From Nitrosomonas sp. Is35 (GTDB lineage: Bacteria > Pseudomonadota > Gammaproteobacteria > Burkholderiales > Nitrosomonadaceae), in NCBI RefSeq assembly GCF_033063295.1, contig NZ_JAWJZH010000001.1:744001-808000 (forward strand): a stretch of 64,000 bases of DNA. The letters are read 5' to 3'. The translations under genes were made by a program, and so were the position numbers. The notes below the pieces were generated by a model. The model was not told where the DNA came from and made no database searches. It saw only the letters and a program-made list of their open reading frames with translations. The stretch's first letter is position 1, and the number at the start of each line of letters is the position of its first letter. Of this stretch, positions 26,249 to 33,996 are shown in pieces.

Positions 26249-27553
26249 ATGACAGCCCAACAACACGTGCAGCATTTGCTGGATTTCATCGACCAAAGCC
26301 CGAGCCCCTGGCATGCGGTGGCTACGGTCGAAGCGGCGATCCAGGCAGCGCAATTTGTCCGCCTCGACGAAACCGCCAAATGGTCATTGCAAGCAGGCGG
26401 GCGATACTATGTCGTGCGCGACGATTCGTCGATTGTGCTGTTCGTGTTGGGAAATAAAGCCCCGGCTGAGTCGGGCTTCAAGATAGTGGGCGCGCATACC
26501 GATTCGCCCGGATTCCGCATCCGGCCGAACGCCGCGACCGCGAGCGACGGCCTTGCCCGGCTAGGCGTCGAAATTTACGGCGGACCGATCCTTGCGACCT
26601 TTGCCGATCGCGATTTGAGTTTGGCCGGGCGGATCAGCTACCTCGACGAGAAAGGAAATCTCGCATATAAACGGGTGCGCTTCGACCGGCCGTTGCTGCG
26701 TTTGCCGAATCTGGCGATTCACATGAACCGGGGTGTCAATGAGGATGGTTTGAAGTTTCACAAGCAGAATGAATTGCCGCTGCTGTTCGCGCAATTGACC
26801 GGCGGCCAGTTACCGAAACCTTACTTTTTGCAACTGCTGGAACAAGCAACGGGCATCGGCGCCAAGCAACTGTTGTCGTGGGATCTGGCGGTGTACGATA
26901 CGCAGAAGGGTGCGTTCTGGGGTGCGAACGAGGAATTTTACGCCGACAGCCAGATCGACAACCTGGCTTCCTGTCACGCCGCGCTGCAAGCCATGCTGGA
27001 CGATAGCGTGCTGAACCATGCGGAAAGTACTTTGGTGTGCGCGTTTTTCGATCACGAGGAAATCGGCAGCGAAAGCCATATTGGCGCCGGTGGCAGCTTC
27101 TTGTCCGATGTGTTGCAGCGTATCAGCATCGCAGCTTCATCCGAGCGCGAAGACACGGCACGGGCGCTGGCACAGAGTTTCTTGATCAGCGCGGACATGG
27201 CGCATGCTTATCACCCCAACTTTCCTTCGGCGTACGACGCCGACCATCGCGTTTTCGTCAACAAAGGCCCGGTGATCAAATCCAACGCCAACCGCCGCTA
27301 CAGCTCCGAAAGCGTGTCGATTGCGCATTTCATCCGCTGGTGCGAGGAAGCCGGTGTTCCCCATCAACGCTACTCGCATCGCAGCGACCTGCCGTGCGGC
27401 AGCACCATCGGCCCGATCGCCTCGGCGAAACTCGGCATCCGCAGCGTCGATATCGGCTGCCCGATGTGGGCCATGCACAGCGTCCGGGAAAGCGCCGGTG
27501 TGCAGGATCATGAATATATGATTCAAGTGTTGAAGCGGTTTTTTAGCGATTAG
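26249..27553 (+). CDS. M18 family aminopeptidase (ApeB/aspartyl aminopeptidase-like)
   Basis: A 434-residue M18 aminopeptidase. Zinc-site motifs are visible in order: GAHTDSPGF, then FFDHEEIGSES, then SADMAHAYHPN and RSDLPCGSTIGPI near the end, followed by DIGCPMWAMHSVRE. The length fits the family. M18 enzymes remove N-terminal residues, often acidic, in the cytoplasm; there is no signal peptide. It is transcribed divergently from the L,D-transpeptidase gene. Confidence 0.93.
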   Translation: MTAQQHVQHLLDFIDQSPSPWHAVATVEAAIQAAQFVRLDETAKWSLQAGGRYYVVRDDSSIVLFVLGNKAPAESGFKIVGAHTDSPGFRIRPNAATASDGLARLGVEIYGGPILATFADRDLSLAGRISYLDEKGNLAYKRVRFDRPLLRLPNLAIHMNRGVNEDGLKFHKQNELPLLFAQLTGGQLPKPYFLQLLEQATGIGAKQLLSWDLAVYDTQKGAFWGANEEFYADSQIDNLASCHAALQAMLDDSVLNHAESTLVCAFFDHEEIGSESHIGAGGSFLSDVLQRISIAASSEREDTARALAQSFLISADMAHAYHPNFPSAYDADHRVFVNKGPVIKSNANRRYSSESVSIAHFIRWCEEAGVPHQRYSHRSDLPCGSTIGPIASAKLGIRSVDIGCPMWAMHSVRESAGVQDHEYMIQVLKRFFSD

Positions 27554-27909
27554 GCACGGCAATTATTTCAAGAGTGTAAGCGCTTTTAAGGCGCTTACAG
27601 TTGTTGTAGCGAATTCCACCATCATATCGTGCCAGTTTCAGCGCTGCGCATCGTTCACAACCCCAGTGCAAGTACCGCAACAATGGATTGATTCGTCTGT
27701 TGTGGCCGTAGTCTGACTTTCTTTTAAGTATCTTTGTCCTTAGGAAAGCGTGAATATCCGCGGGTGATAAGGAATATCAAGCTATTTTGGTGTTTTTTTA
27801 ACAAAGCCTTAACAGAGATTTTACGAAAATTTTACATCAATTAAGATATAAGTAAACTGTCAAAGCAATAGAGTGTATTACCGGCAATAAGTTAGAGGAG
27901 AATTACGCA
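27554..27909 (+). other. Intergenic region with a hairpin and the SulP promoter region
   Basis: TGTAAGCGC (27575-27583) and GCGCTTACA (27591-27599) form a 9 bp hairpin 22 nt after the aminopeptidase stop, without a T-tract. The rest is AT-rich leader with no gene longer than a few codons before the mini-ORF at 27910. Confidence 0.4.
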
Positions 27910-27954
27910 ATGGGGCCTCGAATATTAAATCTCTTGTTGTCCATTGTCATTTAA
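27910..27954 (+). CDS. Candidate 14-residue leader peptide upstream of the SulP gene
   Basis: ATG at 27910 follows AGAGGAG with good spacing and encodes MGPRILNLLLSIVI before TAA, ending 21 nt before the transporter ATG. The peptide is hydrophobic. It may be a leader that controls translation of the transporter, or a tiny membrane protein. Evidence is limited to the ribosome site and position. Confidence 0.35.
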   Translation: MGPRILNLLLSIVI

Positions 27955-27975
27955 TTTTATTGGGGGGAACAGTTT

Positions 27976-29316
27976 ATGAAATCGCAAACAATAGAGAAAT
28001 TGTTGCCTGGCGAACAAACAGCTACAGCTCCTGTAGCGAAGAAAGCCGGTTCCGCCGCTTTTCAATCGCAATACCTGTTACGCGATACTGCCGCAGGCTT
28101 CATTACCGGTGCAATGGCGATTCCGCTAACGGTCGGTATTGCGATCATGTCCGATTACCCAATCAAAGTGGGGCTGGCAACGGTCGCTTTTGCTTCCTTC
28201 ATTGGCTGGATTAATGCCTGGTTCAAGCCAGGTAACTACATCGGTTCACCGGGTATCGCCGCGGGTTTGGCGCCGGTGCTGGCAATGGGCGTTGCTACTT
28301 TTGGCTGGGAAAATATGGCGTTTTGTATTTTTCTGACGGCGGTCATGCAAGCCATTATCTGGAAATTCAATTGGCAGCGGTACCTGCTGGTCGCCGTTCC
28401 GGTTTATCTGGTGGAAGGATTGCTGGCCGGTGTGGGATTAAAAATATTGCTGAAGTTTTCGGAATTTACTTATGAAATTTCAGATACGCAGGTTACCGAG
28501 GAATTCTGGAATAGTGCGCGTATTCAAATGGTAGCGATCTCAGGTGCGGGTCTTGCGGTATTTTTATTGCTATTCTCCAAATTTAAGAATACGCAACCTG
28601 CCATTCCCTATTTCGTGCTCATTGTCGGCGGTGTCATCTTGGCCCGGTTTGTCAACGTGCCGATGATTTCCGTGCAAGATGTCGATCTTCATTTGCGCTT
28701 GCCATTGCCGCAAGCAGACGTATCTTTCTTGATGCTGGCCTATATGGTGCTGTTTTGTGCCATGCTGGCGATTGTTGACGTCATCGAACAGGTCATGAGT
28801 AATGCGGCGATCGAGAAAATCGATCCATTACAGCGCAAAACCAATAGCAATAATAGTTTGCTGGCTATCTGGATTGCCAATCTGGGGTCCAGCTTCTTTC
28901 ATGGCATGACCAATCTGGACGGTTTGGCTAAAAGCACGACGAATAAGCTCGCCGGAGCAATGACCAAGTTTTCCGTGTTGATCATAGGATCAGTGGTTTG
29001 CTTCTTTACCTTCAATACCCATTATCTTAACTATTTGCCCAAGTTCTCACTGGCGGCGATCATGATGTTTACCGGGTACAAAATGATTGCCGGATTGGTG
29101 CATGTGACGCACTATGGTCCTTATGCGGTGGTACTTTCTTTTTTAACCGCTGGGCTGGTTTATAAAGTGGGTATTTTTGAAGGTTTGCTGATTGCAATGG
29201 TATTACACGGTATCATTCATTTTATGGTGTTTACCAAACACGACAACTTGTCAGGCAAAACGGTCGTTAAGCGGTACTTTGATAATCTAAGGAAAGATAG
29301 CAGCAATCTGCAGTAA
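27976..29316 (+). CDS. SulP/SLC26-type anion transporter without STAS domain
   Basis: A 446-residue membrane protein with about 10-12 spans. The first half reads DTAAGFITGAMAIPLTVGIA and NYIGSPGIAAGLAPVLAM, matching the SulP core pattern (D..AG.....P......A, then GSP/GGP..A). SulP proteins normally end in a cytoplasmic STAS domain; here the protein stops soon after the last span, so the STAS domain is absent. Substrates in the family include sulfate, bicarbonate and other anions; the substrate here is unknown. A response regulator and kinase follow 137 nt later on the same strand and may control it. GGGGGGA just upstream serves as ribosome site. Confidence 0.78.
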   Translation: MKSQTIEKLLPGEQTATAPVAKKAGSAAFQSQYLLRDTAAGFITGAMAIPLTVGIAIMSDYPIKVGLATVAFASFIGWINAWFKPGNYIGSPGIAAGLAPVLAMGVATFGWENMAFCIFLTAVMQAIIWKFNWQRYLLVAVPVYLVEGLLAGVGLKILLKFSEFTYEISDTQVTEEFWNSARIQMVAISGAGLAVFLLLFSKFKNTQPAIPYFVLIVGGVILARFVNVPMISVQDVDLHLRLPLPQADVSFLMLAYMVLFCAMLAIVDVIEQVMSNAAIEKIDPLQRKTNSNNSLLAIWIANLGSSFFHGMTNLDGLAKSTTNKLAGAMTKFSVLIIGSVVCFFTFNTHYLNYLPKFSLAAIMMFTGYKMIAGLVHVTHYGPYAVVLSFLTAGLVYKVGIFEGLLIAMVLHGIIHFMVFTKHDNLSGKTVVKRYFDNLRKDSSNLQ

Positions 29317-29453
29317 CATTTCGTTGTTATTTTCTTAGGAATCAGCGTACAGGGGGCGGACTAGCAAATCCGCCCTTCGTTGGCTGGGCGATGCGAAGCT
29401 GCTTGGCGGAAACCTGATTAATTCTTCTGGATTTTATTGGGTAAGGATGCGTC

Positions 29454-30137
29454 ATGAAAGTGCTTGTCATAGAAGATAACCAAGATATCGCTGCCAGTAT
29501 TCGCGATTATCTGGAGAACTTAAACTACTCAGTCGACATAGCCAGCGACGGTATGACCGGATTGAATCTGGCGATTACGAAAGATTATTGCGTGATCATT
29601 CTGGATCTCGGGTTACCGGATATCGATGGCATTGATATTTGCTACCGTATTCGCCATGACGCACGCCGCACAATTCCGGTGCTCATGTTAACCGCAAGAA
29701 GTTTACTGGAGAATAAATTAGAAGGTTTTGAATCAGGTGCGGATGATTATTTGGTCAAGCCTTTTTCCTTGAAAGAACTCGCAGCCCGGATCAAAGTATT
29801 ATCCGAACGCATTGCCCGTGTGCCGGATGCACGATTGCAGATCGGCGATCTCACGCTCGATGCGAGCACGCACGAAGTCTATCGCGCGGGCAAACGGATA
29901 GAACTCAGCTCGTCATTATTCCGGTTACTCATGTATCTGATGCAGAATCCACACCGCGTCATTACCAGGGAAGAATTGGAGCGTGCCGTTTGGCAGGGTC
30001 ATCCGCCAGACAGCGATGTTTTGCGAACCTATCTTTTTAATCTCCGGCAGCTCGTTGACCGGCCGTTTGATCAGCCGCTTTTGCATACGGTACGCGGTTT
30101 CGGGTTCAAGATTACGGACAGGAATGCAGAAGACTAA
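29454..30137 (+). CDS. OmpR-family response regulator
   Basis: A 227-residue regulator. The receiver starts MKVLVIEDNQDIA and has the phosphorylated Asp51 in VIILDLGLPD, with Lys in LVKPFSLKEL. The C-terminal winged helix includes ELSSSLFRLLMYLMQNPHRVITREELERAVW and YLFNLRQLVD, as in OmpR/PhoB. It overlaps the kinase gene by 14 nt. Confidence 0.92.
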   Translation: MKVLVIEDNQDIAASIRDYLENLNYSVDIASDGMTGLNLAITKDYCVIILDLGLPDIDGIDICYRIRHDARRTIPVLMLTARSLLENKLEGFESGADDYLVKPFSLKELAARIKVLSERIARVPDARLQIGDLTLDASTHEVYRAGKRIELSSSLFRLLMYLMQNPHRVITREELERAVWQGHPPDSDVLRTYLFNLRQLVDRPFDQPLLHTVRGFGFKITDRNAED

Positions 30138-31407
30138 ACGGCTGAGCCGCAGCATTATCCTGTCGTTTCTATTACTGGGTACCGTGATCACACTGTTACT
30201 CGGTTTGAGTCTGGTCGTTGCATTGAAAACGATTGAAATCAACATACTCGATGAAATACTGCATGCCGAGCTTAAACGGTTCCAGCAGCAAGGCAATGAC
30301 GCACAGAAATCCGGATTCTCGCATTCGCGCTCAACCATCGTCATTTATTCCGCACTGCCGGACGAAACGGATACTATTCCAGAATACCTGCGTAACCTTC
30401 CTCGCGGCATTCACGATGTCACATACAATGGCCGGGACTATCGCGTGCTGGTCGAAGATATCGGTGATGCGCGTTATGCCATCAAATTTGACGACACCAG
30501 CATCCATAAGCGTGAACTTGAATTCATCCGTCTCGTTGGATTGTGTGCATTCATTACCTTGCTGATCGCGTTTATCTTTGGCTGGGGAATGGCGCATTAT
30601 GTGATCAGCCCCATCAGACGGCTGGCCTATCAAGTCATGGCGTTTAAGAATCAACCCGGCGAGGTTCTTGATTTATCCGAATTTGGCAATGACGAGATAG
30701 GCGTTCTGGCGCACAAACTACAGCATTATCATCAGCAATTACAGCAACTGCTGAGCCGCGAGAAAGAGTTTGCCAGCAACGTCAGTCATGAGTTACGAAC
30801 ACCCGTTACCAGCATCAGCATGGCGGCAGAGGTATTGGCGACTAAAAAGGATTTGTCCGCGGCGGAACATGAGCGGATTCAGCGCATTCAACGCGCCGCC
30901 GGAGAGATGTCCGAGCTGATCGAAACTTTCTTGATATTGGCGCAGATTCATAACGAACCGACGGATATTGGCACGCACGAAATGGGGCCTATCGTCCGCA
31001 AAGTGATCGAGCAGCAACGGGTGTGGCTGGGCAATAAGCCGGTTGAAGTTGTTGTCGAGGAGAATGGCCGGCTAGCCGTATCCGCGCCTTCCGGAATCCT
31101 AAGCGTTTTAGTCGCCAATCTGGTGCGCAATGCATTCCGTTATACCGAACGGGGAAGTGTCGTGGTGACGCTGGAACCCGATCAATTAACCGTTACCGAT
31201 ACCGGTGTGGGTATCGATCCCGTGATGCAAGCGCAAATATTCAAAGGTTATGCGGTATACAATCCCAACAACTCGGATAGAGTCAGACTGGGTTTGTCTA
31301 TCGTTCAGCGCATCTGCGAGCATTACAACTGGACCATTTCGGTTGAAAGCACAAAGGGGCGAGGTAGCCGGTTTACGGTTAAGGGCTTCGGAAGAGAAAG
31401 AGGTTAG
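30124..31407 (+). CDS. Sensor histidine kinase of a two-component pair
   Basis: A 427-residue kinase from the ATG at 30124 (MQKTKRLSRSIILSF). Two membrane spans flank a periplasmic domain of about 120 residues; a HAMP-like stretch follows, then the HisKA motif SNVSHELRTPVTSIS with His222, and an ATPase domain with DTGVGID and LGLSIVQRICEHYNW. The N box and G boxes are present. It overlaps the response regulator, so both come from one transcript. The stimulus is not evident; an anion related to the SulP transporter upstream is one possibility. Confidence 0.9.
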   Translation: MQKTKRLSRSIILSFLLLGTVITLLLGLSLVVALKTIEINILDEILHAELKRFQQQGNDAQKSGFSHSRSTIVIYSALPDETDTIPEYLRNLPRGIHDVTYNGRDYRVLVEDIGDARYAIKFDDTSIHKRELEFIRLVGLCAFITLLIAFIFGWGMAHYVISPIRRLAYQVMAFKNQPGEVLDLSEFGNDEIGVLAHKLQHYHQQLQQLLSREKEFASNVSHELRTPVTSISMAAEVLATKKDLSAAEHERIQRIQRAAGEMSELIETFLILAQIHNEPTDIGTHEMGPIVRKVIEQQRVWLGNKPVEVVVEENGRLAVSAPSGILSVLVANLVRNAFRYTERGSVVVTLEPDQLTVTDTGVGIDPVMQAQIFKGYAVYNPNNSDRVRLGLSIVQRICEHYNWTISVESTKGRGSRFTVKGFGRERG

Positions 31408-31442
31408 ATATAATCCTAACAAAACTGACAGTGAATAAAATC

Positions 31443-31619
31443 ATGGAACTATCCGCAGTATTGACACCGGCACCGGAAGGCGGTTATGTTGTTTTTAGCT
31501 CAGAAATCGGCACGACCACGCAAAGTGAAACCGTTGGAGAAGCATTGGCCAACTTAGTCGAAGCAACCGGACTTTACCTTGAAGAATTTCCGGTGAATAT
31601 CCATCTCGTGCATTGCTAA
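31443..31619 (+). CDS. Orphan HicB-like protein
   Basis: A 58-residue protein MELSAVLTPAPEGGYVVFSS and then a GEALANLVEATGLYLEEFP stretch, the partial RNase-H-like fold of HicB antitoxins. The C-terminal DNA-binding part of full HicB is absent and no HicA toxin with its dsRNA-binding-like fold is adjacent, so it may be a remnant or a lone antitoxin. It lies 35 nt after the kinase gene. Confidence 0.7.
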   Translation: MELSAVLTPAPEGGYVVFSSEIGTTTQSETVGEALANLVEATGLYLEEFPVNIHLVHC

Positions 31620-32408
31620 CAACCTTCCAGATTCCCTGGGCATATTTAAATTGCAGGTTGTTTTAGGAATGGAAGCAAGCGAAGTACTTCAAATAAACTA
31701 TTCATCAGAATAAACTATACGCGCCATGTCTATAATTTCCGACAATCTTATACATTTTCTTGCTCGTTCTACTAAAGATAATCCCTTAAGACAACTTGAG
31801 GTATGTACGCAAATATTTGAACAAGGACTGCGTACTTCTGTAATGCAGGTTAAGTTCCCGGATGGTTCATTTGTTTTTAATCAAGTTATTTGCTTTACAG
31901 ATATTCCTCTGAAGGAATGTGATGATCATACGTCTATTTACGGTAAATTTGGCATCGGATTTAAGAAGTCATTTGTGAAAAATGCTGGTGGTAATCCAGC
32001 AAGATACTTTGTTGATTACGCTACAGGTAGTCATAATAATGAAAGACGAGGAGTTCCCTATTTGAATCTTTGGGAGCAATTTAAGTTCGTGATGGCGCTA
32101 CGTAATCAGTTAGCGAATGATTCTGAGTTTAAGCTTCTGAATAAAGACGGAGAAGTTGTGTTTACTACAGAAATGCTGAATCAATATGTGAGTAGTGCGA
32201 TCTATGCCTTTTCTTTTGATAAAGAAATGGGTGATCTTGGTCCTGCTCGTGACGAAACTAAAGAAATTGATCTTTACTATAAAGAGCGGGAATGGCGACT
32301 TGTTCCGTCAGCAGTTGACTTGCAGCTTGGTATTGTTGATGAGATAAGTAATGAAGCTTATTACAAGTTTAATCGTAGTGATGTGAATATGGTTGTTGTT
32401 CCAAATGA

Positions 32409-33737
32409 GGGGGTGTAAATAATTTTGTGTAAATGGTCATATTGCAGGAAACTGCTTATATATATTTGGAGTAAAAATGACCACACCCAAACCCCTGCCG
32501 GCCGGCTTAATTGATAGCCTGCTGGCCGATTACAAAAAGCCAGAAGATTTAATCGGTGAGCATGGTCTTCTCAAGCAACTCACCAAAGCGTTGGTTGAAC
32601 GTGCCTTGCAAGCAGAAATGGCCGATCATCTTGGTCACGATAAGCACGAAACGGTAGTCAATGCCACTGGCAATACCAGAAATGGTAAAAGCCGTAAGAC
32701 CCTGAAAGGTGAATTCGGTGAGTTACCCATCGAGATCCCCCGTGACCGTGAGGGCAGCTTCGAGCCTCTGATCATTTCCAAGCATCAGACCCGCTGGGCG
32801 GGCTTTGATGACAAGATCCTCTCGCTGTATGCCCGTGGCATGACAGTGCGTGAAATCCAACAGCACCTCACTGAAATGTATGGCACAGAAGTATCGCCTA
32901 CGCTCATTTCTACGGTCACTGATGGCGTAATGGATGAAGTGAAGCAGTGGCAATCCCGGCCTCTCGATGCGGTGTATCCTGTGATCTATCTCGATTGTAT
33001 CCATGCCAAAGTTCGTGACGCTGGTAGCGTTCGTACCAAAGCGATTTACCTGGCGATCGGCATTAACATGGAGGGCCATAAAGAAATACTGGGCTTATGG
33101 ATTGCTCAGACCGAGGGTGCCAAGTTCTGGCTCAGCGTTGTCACTGAACTCAAAAATCGTGGCGTGCAAGATATCTTTATCGCCTGTGTCGATGGCTTAA
33201 AGGGCTTTCCCGAAGCGATTGAAACCATCTATCCACATGCCATTGTACAACTCTGTATCGTGCACATGGTTCGTAATAGTCTCAACTACGTCGGCTGGAA
33301 TAAACGCAAGGAAGTAGCTGCTGATTTACGTTTGGTCTACAGCGCCGCCACGATTGATGAGGCTGAACACGCGTTAGCCGACTTTGAAGATAAATGGAAC
33401 TATGCTTATCCACCGATCGCCCGATCTTGGCGCAATAACTGGCAACGCATCATTCCATTCTTCGACTACCCGCCTGAGATACGGCGCATTATTTACACCA
33501 CCAATGCGATTGAGTCAGTCAATATGAGCCTACGCAAAGTCAGCAAAAACCGTGGATCGTTTCCCAACGATGAAGCCGTGATCAAATTGTTTTATTTGGC
33601 TCTCAGCAATATCGCCAAAAAATGGTCTATGCCACTAAGAGATTGGAAACCGGCACTAAACAGGTTTACTATTCAATTTAACGAAAGAATGCCTCGGCAT
33701 TATTAACCACCGTTTACACAAAATCTAGGACCCCCCC
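32409..33737 (+). mobile_element. IS256-family insertion sequence
   Basis: The element carries one transposase gene. Its ends are imperfect inverted repeats: GGGGGTGTAAAT...ATTTTGTGTAAA at the left (32409 onward) and, on the reverse strand at the right (33737 backward), seven G then TCCTAGATTTTGTGTAAA. Both share the block TTTTGTGTAAA at the same distance from the end. No clear target duplication is seen; boundary positions are accurate to a few bases. It interrupts the AbiGi-like gene. Confidence 0.72.
32477..33706 (+). CDS. IS256 family transposase
   Basis: A 409-residue mutator-type transposase that looks complete. The N-terminus reads LIGEHGLLKQLTKALVERAL then AEMADHLGH, and the DDE residues appear in VIYLDCIHAK, ACVDGLKGFPEAI and TTNAIESVNMSLRK, with the C-terminal motif conserved. 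GGAG precedes the ATG. It is probably functional, since no frame disruption is visible. Confidence 0.93.
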   Translation: MTTPKPLPAGLIDSLLADYKKPEDLIGEHGLLKQLTKALVERALQAEMADHLGHDKHETVVNATGNTRNGKSRKTLKGEFGELPIEIPRDREGSFEPLIISKHQTRWAGFDDKILSLYARGMTVREIQQHLTEMYGTEVSPTLISTVTDGVMDEVKQWQSRPLDAVYPVIYLDCIHAKVRDAGSVRTKAIYLAIGINMEGHKEILGLWIAQTEGAKFWLSVVTELKNRGVQDIFIACVDGLKGFPEAIETIYPHAIVQLCIVHMVRNSLNYVGWNKRKEVAADLRLVYSAATIDEAEHALADFEDKWNYAYPPIARSWRNNWQRIIPFFDYPPEIRRIIYTTNAIESVNMSLRKVSKNRGSFPNDEAVIKLFYLALSNIAKKWSMPLRDWKPALNRFTIQFNERMPRHY

Positions 33738-33996
33738 TTTTTAGTGGTGTGCTGTCAGATCCAGAGAAATTGCCTAGTACGTTTGACGGCCTTGAGCAAA
33801 TTGCCACCATAATTAAAAGTATTAAAAGCACTTCATAATTGCGTTTTTCCAGTTTTCACCTTAGTCGCTCGATCTCGGTTAAAAAGAACAGGTTTGCTGC
33901 TCTCGCCGTTTGACGTCCCCGCCGCTTTTGCCTATAGTCGTAATTAGATGTGTTCCCGATCCTTACTGGCAATATTCTACGAAAGGAGCATCCGTC

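Larger units (their letters stand above)
31726..33838 (+). pseudogene. AbiGi-like abortive infection gene, interrupted by an IS256-family element
   Basis: The first 225 codons or so (31726 to about 32413) read ICFTDIPLKECDDHTSIYGK then FGIGFKKSFV, the pattern of AbiGi, the antitoxin-like component of the AbiG phage-exclusion system. The frame is cut after VVVPNEGV by the IS. Beyond the IS, 33749-33838 continues in a compatible frame as VLSDPEKLPSTFDGLEQIAT and ends at TAA. Joining the two halves gives a protein of the expected length. Low G+C suggests foreign origin. The usual AbiGii partner is not present nearby. The 5' half alone could still be translated as a 230-residue protein. Confidence 0.72.
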
